Positions 1-12,108 of a stretch of DNA of 64,000 nucleotides are shown here, piece after piece. The DNA is taken from contig NZ_AP028679.1 of assembly GCF_037076455.1 (NCBI RefSeq), positions 1,255,501 to 1,319,500 on the forward strand, in the 5' to 3' direction. The notes beneath the pieces were generated by a model. The model was not told the origin of the DNA. It searched no databases and saw nothing but the letters and a program-made list of their open reading frames with translations. Position numbers and translations under genes: made by a program. Origin of the DNA: Desulfoferula mesophila (GTDB lineage Bacteria > Desulfobacterota > Desulfarculia > Desulfarculales > Desulfarculaceae). Numbering within the stretch: the stretch's first letter is position 1; each line of letters opens with the position of its first letter.

Positions 1-678
1 CTGTTTGAGCACCTTGGCGCATTCGTTCACCGTGGCCCCGGTGGTGTACACGTCGTCCACCAGCAGCACCCAGGCTCCCGGCACCTTTTCCCGCCAGGCC
101 GGGGACAGAGCGAAAGCTCCCTCCACGTTGCGCTGCCGGGCCTTGGGGTCCAGGCCCACCTGGGGTCTAGTATAACGCTTTCGCCGCAACAGGCGGGGGG
201 CCAACTCCAGCCCCTGGCCGCCGGGCAGGCCTTGGGCCAAGACCAGGGCCTGGTTGAAGCCGCGGCTAATCAGGCGGCGGGGATGCAGGGGCACCGGGGC
301 GATGAGGTCGGCGGTGGCCCACCAGGAACGGGGGGCGGCCCCCAGCAGGCGGGCCAGGCCCTGGCCCAGCCAAAAGCGGCGCTGATACTTGAAACCGCGC
401 ACCGCCTCGGCCAGGGGCCCCTGGTGCAGGGCCAGGGCGCGGGCGGCGTCAAAGGCCGGGGGCGCGGCGGCGCAGGCCGGGCAGTGCCAGGCGTGGCCGG
501 GCCGCCCGCAGATGCGGCAGGCGGGGGCGGGGGGGGCCTGCACCTGCTCGGCGCAGGCGGGGCAGAGAAAGGCCTCGGGCTCCACCGGGCCGCCGCAGGC
601 GGGGCAGGCGGGCGGGAAGATCAGGTCGCGCAGGCCTTGGGCCAGGTTGGCCAGCGACCACGCCCCCGCTTCGGCCAT
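1..678 (-). CDS. comF: ComF family phosphoribosyltransferase-like protein (partial, C-terminus off the window)
   Basis: Reading leftward from ATG at 678 the frame stays open to the window edge (226 codons). The start is backed by AGGAGAG three bases upstream. The N-terminal 75 residues hold several CxxC pairs (CPACGG, CPAC, CRICG, CPAC), the zinc-ribbon part of ComF. The visible C-terminal part contains the PRPP-binding pattern VLLVDDVYTTGAT. ComF proteins are linked to DNA uptake in competent bacteria but are found widely in bacteria not known to be competent, so the role here is open. It follows icd by 15 bases and is probably the last gene of the acuC-ykgJ-icd-comF group. The family assignment is solid; the last residues are not visible. 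Confidence 0.85.
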   Translation of the reverse strand, partial: MAEAGAWSLANLAQGLRDLIFPPACPACGGPVEPEAFLCPACAEQVQAPPAPACRICGRPGHAWHCPACAAAPPAFDAARALALHQGPLAEAVRGFKYQRRFWLGQGLARLLGAAPRSWWATADLIAPVPLHPRRLISRGFNQALVLAQGLPGGQGLELAPRLLRRKRYTRPQVGLDPKARQRNVEGAFALSPAWREKVPGAWVLLVDDVYTTGATVNECAKVLKQ

Positions 679-693
679 AGTCTCTCCTAAAGC

Positions 694-1920
<1,227 letters not shown>

Positions 1921-2337
1921 CTAGGATTTTTCCTCGCTGTAGCCCTGCGTGCGGGCATAGGCCACGAACTCTTCGTGGGAGATATCGGGGTCTATGCCGG
2001 GGCAGGCTTGGCGGGCGTCCTCAAAGGCGCTGGGATTGGCCAGGATGCCCGGAAAAAAGGGCCAGCGGCGGCAGATGGCCGGCTTGGCCTGGTGGATGCG
2101 GCAACCTTGGGGGCCCATGAGGCCGCAGGCCCCGTCGGCTCCCACCAAAACCTCGTAGCGCCCATCGCGCTCCCGGCAGTGGCGGGCTATGAACTGATCG
2201 GGGCTCAGGTCGACGAGCGCGGCGGCGGCGGCGATTTCCCCGGCCTCCAGGAAGATGCCTCCCCGCCCCTGGCAACAATCGTTGCAGCGCTGGCACTCGA
2301 AGGGAGCCCGGTGTTTTTTGGGTTTCATTTGGGTCAT
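1921..2337 (-). CDS. YkgJ-family CxxCxxCC cluster protein
   Basis: 138 residues with the N-terminal cysteine signature FECQRCNDCCQGRGG and a later CRIH...CRRWPFF region, the pattern of the YkgJ/UPF0153 family of putative metal- or Fe-S-binding proteins. No biochemical role is settled for this family. It lies 40 bases after acuC and its stop codon touches the icd start, so it is part of a short minus-strand transcript. An alternative ATG three codons downstream would change little. Confidence 0.85.
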   Translation of the reverse strand: MTQMKPKKHRAPFECQRCNDCCQGRGGIFLEAGEIAAAAALVDLSPDQFIARHCRERDGRYEVLVGADGACGLMGPQGCRIHQAKPAICRRWPFFPGILANPSAFEDARQACPGIDPDISHEEFVAYARTQGYSEEKS

Positions 2338-2377
2338 GGTTCCGTGAGATTACAACGGCGGGCCCGCCAAGGCAAGC

Positions 2378-3520
2378 TCAGGCGCCTATGATGGGGAAGT
2401 GGTTCTTTTTGATGAACTCCACCGCCTCGGCGGCGTCGCGCTGGGCCCGGTACCAGTGGCGCCCCCTGAGCTGCACGTCGCCGTCGAGCAGGCGGCGATC
2501 GTCGGGGTGCACCCGGTGGCGCTCCACGAATTCTCCGGGCAGCTCGTCGGGCACCAGGCCCTCTTGGCCGCTGATGATGGCCCAGGCCAGGGTCCAGGCC
2601 CGGGCCACGTTGACCAGGTTGTATCCCCCCCCGCCCAGCACGATCCAGCGGCCCCAGGCCAGGTCCTTGAAGCGGCGCACCGCGTAGCCGAAGCCCTTGG
2701 TGGTAAGGTTCAGGTTGGCCAGGGGGTCGGTCATGAAGGTGTCCACCCCCAGCTGGGTCACCACGTAATCCGGGGCGAAGGCGGTGAGCAGGGGAGGCAC
2801 CACCTCCTCGAAGCTCTCGATGAACACGTCGTCGTCGGTGTCGATCCACAGGGGCAGGTTCACCGAAAAGCCCTTGCCCGCGCCCCGGCCCATCTCCTCC
2901 TGATAGCCGGTGCCGGGGAACAAGGTGGCCGGATGCTGGTGCAGGCTGATGGTGAGCACCTGGTCGGTCTCGAAAAAGGCCCACTGCACCCCGTCGCCGT
3001 GGTGGGCGTCGATGTCCACGTAGGCCACCCGCTTGCCCTCCCGGGCCAGGCGGCGGATGGCCAGCACCGGGTCGTTGACATAGCAGAACCCGGCGGCCCG
3101 GGCGGTGATGGCGTGGTGCATGCCTCCCGAGATGTTGAAGGCCGCCGGAAAGCCCTCGCGGCTCACCAGGCGCGCGGCGGCCAGGCTGCCTCCGGCGATG
3201 AGGGCGGACAGCTCGTACATGCCCTCAAAGATGGGGTTGTCCGCCGGCCCCAGGCCGAAGGCCACGTAACCGCTGGCCAGGGAGCTGGCCGAGAGCTCCC
3301 GCAGGGTCTCCAGATAGCGGCGGTCGTGGTAGATCATCAGCTCTTCGAAGCTGGCGGGCTCGAAGGAAGTGGGGGGCGCCTCCAGACGGCACAGGCCGAT
3401 CAGCTCGTTGGTCAGGGCCAAGCGCCGCATGCGCATGGGATGTTGCGGCCCATAATCAAAGCGCTGAAATTCATCGGTGTAGAGATAGGCCGGCTCGGAC
3501 AACGCTTTGTTGGGAGCCAT
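2378..3520 (-). CDS. acuC: Histone deacetylase-family protein, AcuC-like
   Basis: 380 residues with the zinc-dependent arginase/deacetylase fold: YVDIDAHHGDGVQ (active-site His pair and Asp), SLHQHPATLFPGTG, and a later GGGGYNLVNVARAW loop. Such bacterial proteins deacetylate lysines, in AcuC the acetyl-CoA synthetase, or act on small acetylated amines. No acetyl-CoA synthetase or acetyltransferase partner sits next to it here, so the substrate is unknown. It is the first gene of the leftward group; the 89 bases to the divergent yqeY promoter hold a TATATT -10-like box around 3550 on the minus strand but no convincing -35. Confidence 0.88.
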   Translation of the reverse strand: MAPNKALSEPAYLYTDEFQRFDYGPQHPMRMRRLALTNELIGLCRLEAPPTSFEPASFEELMIYHDRRYLETLRELSASSLASGYVAFGLGPADNPIFEGMYELSALIAGGSLAAARLVSREGFPAAFNISGGMHHAITARAAGFCYVNDPVLAIRRLAREGKRVAYVDIDAHHGDGVQWAFFETDQVLTISLHQHPATLFPGTGYQEEMGRGAGKGFSVNLPLWIDTDDDVFIESFEEVVPPLLTAFAPDYVVTQLGVDTFMTDPLANLNLTTKGFGYAVRRFKDLAWGRWIVLGGGGYNLVNVARAWTLAWAIISGQEGLVPDELPGEFVERHRVHPDDRRLLDGDVQLRGRHWYRAQRDAAEAVEFIKKNHFPIIGA

Positions 3521-3609
3521 GTTGCTTACCGCCTAAGGATAGTTACAATATAGTCGAGACAGGATAGCACCACCGGCGGCGGGGGGCAAGCATTGCGGAG
3601 GCCCCTTGG

Positions 3610-3638
3610 TTGACACCCTCCCGTGCGGCTGGTAAACT
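3610..3638 (+). promoter_or_regulatory. Sigma70 promoter of the yqeY-mutS2-dnaG-rpoD operon
   Basis: Perfect -35 TTGACA (3610-3615), 17 base spacer, -10 TAAACT (3633-3638, 4 of 6). It lies 55 bases ahead of the yqeY GTG codon and is the best sigma70 match seen in this part of the window. Confidence 0.72.
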
Positions 3639-3693
3639 CGCATTTTACCGTTTTATCAGCCTGTTGGAGCCCTTGGGCTGGGAGGAATTCGCC

Positions 3694-4143
3694 GTGAGCT
3701 TGGCCCAGACGGTCGAGGCGGACCTTAAGAACGCCCTTAAGTCCAGGGATGAGTTGACCACCAGTTGCCTGCGATTGGTGCGCGCCGCCTTCAAAAACCA
3801 GGAAAAAGAGCAGAGGCGCCCCCTGAATGGCGAAGAGGAGATCAAAATTCTCTCCACGTTGGCCAAACAGCGCCGCGATTCCATAGAACAGTTCACCAAG
3901 GGCGGGCGCCAGGACCTGGCCGACAAGGAGCAGGCCGAGCTCAACATCATCGAGGCCTATCTGCCCACCCAGTTGGACCCCCAGGCGGTGGCCCAGGTGG
4001 TGGACGAGGTGTTCGCGGAGCTCAACCCCCAGGGCATGAAGGACATGGGGGCGGTGATGAAAGAGGCCATGGCCCGCATGGCCGGGCAGGCCGACGGCAA
4101 GCTGGTGAACCAGCTGGTGCGCCAGAAGCTGCAAAACTCCTAG
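3694..4143 (+). CDS. yqeY: GatB/YqeY domain protein
   Basis: 149 residues from GTG at 3694, preceded by GGAGG at 3681-3685 with an 8-base gap. A longer reading from 3610 would place the start on top of the -35 box and adds residues not typical of the family, so it is rejected. YqeY resembles the C-terminal tRNA-binding part of GatB and contains the usual helical segments (AEVEADLKNALKSRD-like start, AYLPTQL in the middle, GKLVNQLV at the end). It may assist aminoacyl-tRNA or ribosome functions, but no role is proven. In many bacteria it lies beside rpsU and dnaG; here rpsU is absent and mutS2 follows directly. Confidence 0.9.
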   Translation: MSLAQTVEADLKNALKSRDELTTSCLRLVRAAFKNQEKEQRRPLNGEEEIKILSTLAKQRRDSIEQFTKGGRQDLADKEQAELNIIEAYLPTQLDPQAVAQVVDEVFAELNPQGMKDMGAVMKEAMARMAGQADGKLVNQLVRQKLQNS

Positions 4144-4182
4144 GTGGGGGACCTGATTACGGGTCGTCATTTCCAATCTGCT

Positions 4183-6660
4183 ATGCCTGAGATTCGCCCA
4201 AGTTCCGCGGAGCCCGCCCCGGAGCGGACCCACCTCTGCGCCGACGCCCAGACCCTGGCGGCGTTGGAACTGGGTCCCCTTTTGGAGCGGGTGGCCTCCC
4301 TGGCCATCAGCCCCCTGGGGGCCGAGCGGGCCCGGGCGCTGCGGCCCTGTTCCGACCTGGCCGTGGTGGGCCGCCGCCAGCGCCGGCTGAGCCAGCTGCG
4401 CCAACTGATGCAGGAGCAGGGCCGCCCCACCCTGGACGGCATGGACGACATGCGGCCCCTGTTGGACCGTTTGGGTCCGGTGGGGGCCTTTTTGGTGCCC
4501 GAGGAGCTGGAGGTCATGGCCGACTTCCTCTCCGCCGCGGCGCGGGCCTACTCCTTCCTGGCCCCCTCCGAGGGGCGCATGGACGAGCTGTTCCGCCTGG
4601 CCAACCAGATCACCGCCCTGCCCGAGCTGGCCAAGGAGCTGCGGCGGGTGATCGGTCCGGGCCATTCAGTCAGCTCCCAGGCCTCGCCCGAACTGGCCCG
4701 GGTGCGCCGGGAGTCCAACCGGGCCCGCGAGCGCCTGCGCGGCGAGTTGATGGGCCTGGTGCACGACGAGTCCCTGGCCCCGGCCTTTTCCGACCAGGTG
4801 GTCACCCAGCGGGGCGGCCGCTTCGTGGTGCCGGTCAAGGCCGACGCCAAGGGCCGGGTTACCGGCATCATCCACGACACCTCGGGCTCCGGGGCCACCT
4901 GCTTCGTGGAGCCCTTGAGCGCGGTGGAGGGCAACAACCAGTTGGCCCTGCTCAGCCGCCGGGAGCGCGAGGAAGAGATCAAGGTGCTGGTCGAGGTGGC
5001 CCAGCGCCTGGCCGAGCAGTCCCAGGCCCTCCGGGAAAACATCGCCGCCCTGGCCAAGCTGGACTGCCTGTTGGCCCAGGCCCGCCTGGCCGAGCGCCTG
5101 CAGTGCGCCGAGCCGGTGCTCACCTCCGCCGGGGAAGTGGACCTGATCAAGGCCCGCCACCCCCTGCTGGCCTGGCGGGCGGCGGGGCAAAAGGGCCAGT
5201 GCGTGCCCATCAATCTGCGGATTTCCCCGGAGCAGCGCCTGCTGGTGATCAGCGGGGCCAACGCCGGGGGCAAGACCGCCACCTTGAAGACCCTGGGCCT
5301 CATCACCCTCATGGTCATGTGCGGCCTGCCCGCCCCCCTGGAGCGGGGCAGCCGGGTGGCGGTGTTTGACACCGTGGCCGCCGAGATCGGCGACGAGCAG
5401 GACCTGGAAGGCGACCTGAGCACCTTCACCGCCCACGCCGGGCGCCTGGCCCAGATGGTGAGCCAGGCCGGGCCCTCGGCCCTGTTCCTCATCGACGAGA
5501 TCGGCGGGGGCACCGACCCCAGCGAGGGCTCGGCCCTGGCCACGGCGGTCTTGGACTGGCTGGGCAGCAAAGGGGCCATGGTCCTGGCCACCACCCACTT
5601 CCACCGCCTCAAGGCCTACGCCACCCTGCACGAGGGCGCCGAGAACGTGTCGGTTTCCTTTGACCGGGCCACCGGCCAGGCCACCTATCAGCTCCACTAC
5701 GGCGCGCCGGGCTTCAGCGACGCTCTGGCCGTGGCCGCCCGCCTGGGCTTCCCGTCCCGGATACTTCAGGCGGCCGAGACGGAACTGGACCAGGCCGAGC
5801 GCCAGACCGTGGCTTTGTTGCGCGAGGCCGAAGATGCCCGGCAACAGGCCCGCCAGGAGCGCTCCGCCGCCGCCGCCGACCGCCTGGCGGCCAAGGGGGA
5901 GCGGGAAAAGGCCCGCCAACTGAAGCGCCAGGCGGCCCAGGAGCGGGCCGGGGCTCTGGCCGAGGGCAAGCGCCGGGTGCGCGAGGTGGCCAAGCGTTTC
6001 GAGGGCGAGCTGTCCCGGCTGCTGGGCCAGACCGCCGAGAGGCAGAAGGAGCCGGGGCGGGTGAGGGAAGGCGCGGTGCGCCAGGAGCTCTACGAGGCCC
6101 GGCGCCAGGCCCTGGCCCAGGTGGAGGCCACCGCCGCCGAACCCCAGGCCGAGGCGGCCCCCGAGGCGGGCGCCGGCGCGGCCGGGCTCAAGGAAGGCGA
6201 CGCGGTGGAGCTGGTAAAGTTGGGCCAGACCGGCACGCTTTTGGAGGCCCCCAGTCCGGGGCGCGACACCGTGCCGGTGTCGGTGGGGGTGGCCGGGGTG
6301 CGGGTCATGGTGCCCCTGGCCGAGCTCAACCCCCTGCCCGCCGGGGCCCACACCCAACCCAAGGGCAAGGCCGCGGGCCGGGGCAAGGGCATCTCGGTGC
6401 AGGCCGGGTCGGGCGAGGGCCTGGATCTGAACCTCATCGGCAAACGGGTGGACGAGGCCCTGCCCCTGGTGGACAAGGCCTTGGACCAGGCGCTTTTGGC
6501 CGGGCGGGGCGAGCTCCGGGTGGTGCACGGCATGGGCACCGGCCGCCTGAGGGCGGCGATACGCGAATATTTGGCCGAACATCCCGCGGTGGCCTCTTTC
6601 CGGGCCGGGGAGCGCGGCGAGGGCGGGGCAGGGGTGACCGTGGCCCAGGTGAGGCAATAG
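4183..6660 (+). CDS. mutS2: Endonuclease MutS2 with Smr domain
   Basis: 825 residues from ATG 4183; a GTG at 4144 in the same frame is possible, but neither start has a good ribosome site and the first 13 residues of the longer form look unlike the family. Order: MutS core and lever, ATPase with Walker A GANAGGKT and Walker B ALFLIDEIGGG, then a long charged helical coil, then a C-terminal Smr nuclease domain (LDLNLIGKRVDEA and the HGMGTG loop). MutS2 suppresses homologous recombination and acts on branched DNA; in Bacillus it also has a ribosome-rescue role. Here it is embedded between yqeY and dnaG with no gaps, so it is co-expressed with primase and the main sigma factor. Confidence 0.93.
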   Translation: MPEIRPSSAEPAPERTHLCADAQTLAALELGPLLERVASLAISPLGAERARALRPCSDLAVVGRRQRRLSQLRQLMQEQGRPTLDGMDDMRPLLDRLGPVGAFLVPEELEVMADFLSAAARAYSFLAPSEGRMDELFRLANQITALPELAKELRRVIGPGHSVSSQASPELARVRRESNRARERLRGELMGLVHDESLAPAFSDQVVTQRGGRFVVPVKADAKGRVTGIIHDTSGSGATCFVEPLSAVEGNNQLALLSRREREEEIKVLVEVAQRLAEQSQALRENIAALAKLDCLLAQARLAERLQCAEPVLTSAGEVDLIKARHPLLAWRAAGQKGQCVPINLRISPEQRLLVISGANAGGKTATLKTLGLITLMVMCGLPAPLERGSRVAVFDTVAAEIGDEQDLEGDLSTFTAHAGRLAQMVSQAGPSALFLIDEIGGGTDPSEGSALATAVLDWLGSKGAMVLATTHFHRLKAYATLHEGAENVSVSFDRATGQATYQLHYGAPGFSDALAVAARLGFPSRILQAAETELDQAERQTVALLREAEDARQQARQERSAAAADRLAAKGEREKARQLKRQAAQERAGALAEGKRRVREVAKRFEGELSRLLGQTAERQKEPGRVREGAVRQELYEARRQALAQVEATAAEPQAEAAPEAGAGAAGLKEGDAVELVKLGQTGTLLEAPSPGRDTVPVSVGVAGVRVMVPLAELNPLPAGAHTQPKGKAAGRGKGISVQAGSGEGLDLNLIGKRVDEALPLVDKALDQALLAGRGELRVVHGMGTGRLRAAIREYLAEHPAVASFRAGERGEGGAGVTVAQVRQ

Positions 6661-8478
6661 TTGGACGGCGGCGGACGCATACCCGAGCACAAGATAGACG
6701 AGGTGCGCAACGCGGTCAACATCGCCGAGGTGATCGGCCGCCGGGTGAAGCTCACCGCCGCCGGACGCACCCTCAAGGGCCTGTGCCCCTTTCACGGCGA
6801 CACCGATCCCAGCTTCATCGTCAACCGCGAGCGGGGCACCTGGCACTGCTTCGGCTGCGGCGAGGGGGGCAACGTATTCACCTTCCTCATGAAAGACGAG
6901 GGCCTCAGCTTTCCGGAGGCGGTGAAGCAGTTGGCCGCCCAATACGGGGTTAGCCTGCCCACCCCGGAGCGCACCCCCGAGCAGAAGCGCCAGGACCAAC
7001 ATAGGCAGCGCCTATTGCGCGTTATGGAGTTAGCCGGTAACTTTTTTATTCAGCAGTTGGCGGCCCCGGGCGGAGAACCGGCCCGGCGCTACCTGACCGA
7101 CCAACGGGGCCTCAGGCCCCAGGTGATCCGGGACTTCGGATTGGGTTGGGCCCCTGACGCTTGGGAAGGCCTGAGACGCTTCCTGGGCTCCCAAGGGGTT
7201 CCCGAAGCCCTGGGAATAGAGGCCGGGGTGCTGGTGGCCCGGGACAAGGGCGACGGCTGCTACGACCGCTTTCGGGGAAGGGTGATGTTTCCCATCGCCG
7301 ACCTCTCCGGCCGGGTGGTCAGCTTCGGGGGCCGGGTAATGGGCGGGGGCGAGCCCAAATACCTTAACGGCCCCGAAACCTTGCTTTTCAAAAAGTCGGC
7401 CACGCTTTACAACCTGGAACGGGCCCGTCCCTTCATGCGTAAGAAGGACCGGGCCCTGGTGGTGGAGGGCTACTTCGACGTGATCACCCTGGCGGCTATG
7501 GGTTTTGGCGAAACGGTGGCTCCCATGGGCACCGCGCTGACCCCGCAACAGGTGCGCCGCCTCAAGGGCCAGGCCTCGCGCCTGGTCTTGGTGTTCGACG
7601 GCGACCAGGCCGGGGTGCGCGCCGCCCGCCGCTCCCTGCCCCTGTGCCTGGCCGAGGGGGTGCAGCCCCAGGTGCTCTTGCTGCCCACCGGCGAAGACCC
7701 CGACAGCTTTGCCCGGGCCCAGGGCCCCGAGGGTATGGAAGCGGCCATCGCCGCCGCGGGTTCGCTCATCGAGGCGGTGCTGGACCAGATAATCGCCGAG
7801 GGCGACCTGTCCACCCCCGAGGGCAAGAGCGCCATCGTGGCCGAGGCCGGGGGGGTGATCAAGGCAATCGGCGACCCGGTCAGCTCCTGGGGCCATCTGA
7901 GCCGCCTGGCCGCCCGCCTGAACCTTCCCGCCGAAGTGGCCGCCGCCCGCCTGGGGATGCCCATGCCCGGCGGCCGCCGCCCCAGCGCCCCGCCCGCCCC
8001 GGTGCGGGCCCCCCGCCAAGCCAACGGCGCGGGCCGCCAGTGGCAGGAGGCGGTGTTGCAGCTGGCCCTGTGCGAAGGCCGGGCCGCCTGCGTGCTGGCC
8101 CGGGAGGGCGCCCTGGCCGCCCTGGAAGACCCGGACCTCCGGGCCGTGGCCCAGGCGGTGGAGCATATCGTGGACGCGGGGGGCGAACCCGATCCCGCAT
8201 CGGTGATCAGCCGCCTGGACGATCCCGATCTGCCCCGCCTGGTCAGCCGCCTGACCCAAGACGGCCTTAGCCTAAGTCCGGACCAGGCCGCGGCCCAGGC
8301 CGAGGCCTTGTGCGTCAAGATCCGTAGCTGGCAGCTTCGTCAACGCCGCCGCGAACTCACCAGCCAGATCGCCGAGGCCCAGAGCCGGGGCGACCACGAG
8401 CTGGTGGGCAAGCTGCAAGACCAGCGTCAGCGGGAAATAGATACCGTCTCCTCCCTTGAAACCAGCCGAAAGGACTAA
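6661..8478 (+). CDS. dnaG: DNA primase
   Basis: 605 residues, starting at TTG immediately after the mutS2 stop codon, so translation is probably coupled. The N-terminus has the CHC2-type zinc finger (CPFH, then CFGCG) at about residues 42-65. The TOPRIM catalytic domain follows ([11 protein letters not shown] near residue 265, VFDGDQAG near residue 310). The C-terminus should bind the replicative helicase. It makes RNA primers for replication. The dnaG-rpoD pair is the classic macromolecular synthesis operon. Confidence 0.96.
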   Translation: MDGGGRIPEHKIDEVRNAVNIAEVIGRRVKLTAAGRTLKGLCPFHGDTDPSFIVNRERGTWHCFGCGEGGNVFTFLMKDEGLSFPEAVKQLAAQYGVSLPTPERTPEQKRQDQHRQRLLRVMELAGNFFIQQLAAPGGEPARRYLTDQRGLRPQVIRDFGLGWAPDAWEGLRRFLGSQGVPEALGIEAGVLVARDKGDGCYDRFRGRVMFPIADLSGRVVSFGGRVMGGGEPKYLNGPETLLFKKSATLYNLERARPFMRKKDRALVVEGYFDVITLAAMGFGETVAPMGTALTPQQVRRLKGQASRLVLVFDGDQAGVRAARRSLPLCLAEGVQPQVLLLPTGEDPDSFARAQGPEGMEAAIAAAGSLIEAVLDQIIAEGDLSTPEGKSAIVAEAGGVIKAIGDPVSSWGHLSRLAARLNLPAEVAAARLGMPMPGGRRPSAPPAPVRAPRQANGAGRQWQEAVLQLALCEGRAACVLAREGALAALEDPDLRAVAQAVEHIVDAGGEPDPASVISRLDDPDLPRLVSRLTQDGLSLSPDQAAAQAEALCVKIRSWQLRQRRRELTSQIAEAQSRGDHELVGKLQDQRQREIDTVSSLETSRKD

Positions 8479-8480
8479 GC

Positions 8481-10247
<1,767 letters not shown>

Positions 10248-10261
10248 ACGGCCTTATCACC

Positions 10262-10299
10262 CCTCGAGGCCTCGCGGCGCGTAGCCCGAGGCCTCGAGG
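10262..10299 (+). terminator. Perfect 13-bp hairpin after rpoD
   Basis: Two perfect 13-base arms (CCTCGAGGCCTCG and its complement, 10262-10274 and 10287-10299) with a 12-base loop, 15 bases behind the rpoD stop codon. No clear T-run follows, so it could be a factor-dependent terminator, an mRNA-end stabiliser or attenuator before the tautomerase gene. Each arm is itself made of nested palindromes (CCTCGAGG and GAGGCCTC). Confidence 0.6.
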
Positions 10300-10316
10300 C
10301 GTTTGAGAGAGAGCAT

Positions 10317-10694
10317 ATGCCGGTGGTGATACTGCATCTGAGCGACGACCTGGAGCCCGACGGCTGCGCGGCTCTGGCCGAGGATGCCCGCCACGCCCTG
10401 GTTCAGAGCCTGGGCATACCCCCTGAGTTCGGTAAAGTGATTCTCTACCCCAGCTCCACCGCTTGGCGCAGCGTGCACCCCAGCCGCGACCCCCGCTTCG
10501 TATTGGCCGAGGTGCGCCTGTTCACTGGGCGGGACGCGGCCACCAAGGCCCGCCTCATGGCGTCCCTGGAAGCGGTGGTCCGGCGCCACACCGGCCTGAG
10601 TCCGTTGAACGTGTTCGTGCAGCTGGTGGAGAGCCCCAAAAGCGATTGGGGCCTCAGGGGCGGGCGCCCCGCGGACCAGGTTGACTTGCCTTAG
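10317..10694 (+). CDS. Tautomerase-superfamily protein
   Basis: 125 residues beginning MPVVILHL, which would leave Pro as the catalytic N-terminal residue after Met removal, as in 4-oxalocrotonate tautomerase relatives. The segment FVLAEVRLFTGRDAATKARL matches the usual strand-helix unit (a start like VEVFxGR..exk). The length, about twice that of a 62-residue monomer, suits a fused or cis-CaaD/MIF-like member. Substrate unknown. It starts 17 bases behind the rpoD hairpin with GAGAGAG as a possible ribosome site. It could be read through from the rpoD operon. Confidence 0.72.
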   Translation: MPVVILHLSDDLEPDGCAALAEDARHALVQSLGIPPEFGKVILYPSSTAWRSVHPSRDPRFVLAEVRLFTGRDAATKARLMASLEAVVRRHTGLSPLNVFVQLVESPKSDWGLRGGRPADQVDLP

Positions 10695-10817
10695 CGACCC
10701 CGCGGCGCCGCAAATTACCGCGCATCCGGCCAAGTCCGGTCACAATAGCCTGGAAATCCCCGCCCCGCTTAGGTACAAAAAGTCATCCTGAACAACTCAT
10801 CAGTAAGGAGAAGCATC

Positions 10818-11294
10818 GTGACCAGGCTCTTCGTCTTCTGCACCGCCCTGCTTATCTTTGCGCTTACCGCCGCCATTGCCCTGGCCCGCCCCGACAACCC
10901 CCTGCGGCCCGCTCCGGCGGACACGCCCACCCCGGTGACCAAGCCCTCCGGCCCGGTGAAGCCGGACCAGACCCTGGAGTCCGCCTATTGGACCAGCCAG
11001 GACGGCAAGACCAGGCTGTTCCTGGTGCGCACCGATTACAAAACCTACAGCTTGTTCGTGGCCGGCGGCCAGGGGATCGAGGTGACCTACCGCACCACGA
11101 TCAACAGCAGCCAGCCGGTGGCGGCCCAGCTCAAGCCGGTGCGGGGCGGGGAGGGCTGCCTTAGCGAATACCGCTTCACCCACACCTTCAGCCGCACCAC
11201 CATCTGGATGGCCCTGGAGTTCGCCAGGGACGGCAAGCCGCTGCCCGAGCTTAAGCGCGACTTCATGAACGGCATCAAGCCGGGCCTGCGCTAA
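10818..11294 (+). CDS. Secreted protein of unknown function
   Basis: 158 residues from GTG 10818, with AAGGAG seven bases upstream. The first 23 residues form a standard Sec signal peptide (positive start, long hydrophobic run, cleavage near ALA-RP). A Pro/Thr-rich linker follows (about residues 25-48), then a compact domain rich in beta-type sequence with a single cysteine. No family recognised. It stands alone between the tautomerase gene and the convergent terC. Confidence 0.6.
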   Translation: MTRLFVFCTALLIFALTAAIALARPDNPLRPAPADTPTPVTKPSGPVKPDQTLESAYWTSQDGKTRLFLVRTDYKTYSLFVAGGQGIEVTYRTTINSSQPVAAQLKPVRGGEGCLSEYRFTHTFSRTTIWMALEFARDGKPLPELKRDFMNGIKPGLR

Positions 11295-11303
11295 GGGCGG
11301 CTT

Positions 11304-12041
11304 TCAGCCGGCCTTGACCGCCACCTTGGCCGCGCGGGCCCGCTTGGCCTGAATCTTGAGGTTCAAGAGCTCCACGGCCAGCGAAAAGGCCATGGCGAAG
11401 TAGATGTAGCCGCGGTCGATGTGCTGCCCCATGCCCTCGGCGGTGAGCATCACCCCCACCAGCAGCAAAAAGGCCAGGGCCAGCACCCGGAAAGAGGGGT
11501 GGCGCTCGATGAAGCGGCTGACCACCCCGGCGAAGATAAGCATGATGACCACGGCCAGCACGATGGCCACCACCATCACCCAGATATGACGGGTCATGCC
11601 CACGGCGGTTATCACCGAGTCCAGGGAAAAGATCATGTCCAGCAGGGTGATCTGGGTGATGACCCCCCAAAAGGATACCGCCTTGGCCTTGGGCTGGTGC
11701 GGGTCCTGGGTCTCCATCTGGGCGAAGATCTCGTGGGTGGCCTTGACGATGAGGAACAGCCCCCCGCCCAGGAGGATGAGGTCGCGCCAGGACACGGCAC
11801 GGCTGAACATCTCAAAAAGCGGCGTGGTGAGCGACAGGGTCCAGGAGATGGCGAACAACAGGGCGATGCGGGTGAACATGGCCAGGCTAAGGCCCAGGCG
11901 GCGGGCCGCGGCCTGACGGGCGGCGGGCAGGCGCCCGGCCAGCACCGCGATGAACACCACGTTGTCAATGCCCAGAACCACTTCCAGGCTGGTCAAGGCG
12001 GCCAGGGCCGCCAGGGCTTCCAGGGTGAAAAACTCGCCCAC
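11304..12041 (-). CDS. TerC-family integral membrane protein
   Basis: 245 residues with seven or eight hydrophobic segments and the typical TerC pattern ALTSLEVVLGIDNVVFIAVL at the start and LLDMIFSLDSVITAVGM near residue 125; the paired acidic residues in these helices are thought to bind metal. TerC proteins are linked to tellurite resistance and, more recently, to manganese export during protein secretion. The gene ends nine bases from the end of the convergent secreted-protein gene. No terA/terD genes are nearby, so a metal-export role is more likely than tellurite resistance. Confidence 0.9.
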   Translation of the reverse strand: MGEFFTLEALAALAALTSLEVVLGIDNVVFIAVLAGRLPAARQAAARRLGLSLAMFTRIALLFAISWTLSLTTPLFEMFSRAVSWRDLILLGGGLFLIVKATHEIFAQMETQDPHQPKAKAVSFWGVITQITLLDMIFSLDSVITAVGMTRHIWVMVVAIVLAVVIMLIFAGVVSRFIERHPSFRVLALAFLLLVGVMLTAEGMGQHIDRGYIYFAMAFSLAVELLNLKIQAKRARAAKVAVKAG

Positions 12042-12108
12042 GCTCGACTCCCTTGGCTGGGGTTGGGGATTGGTTCATTGTCCCAGGCCCGCCGGGCCCA
12101 GGCAAGGG

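Noticed and set aside
4666-7002. 778-codon open frame on the minus strand
   Set aside because: Antisense shadow of mutS2 and dnaG, no domain-like sequence.
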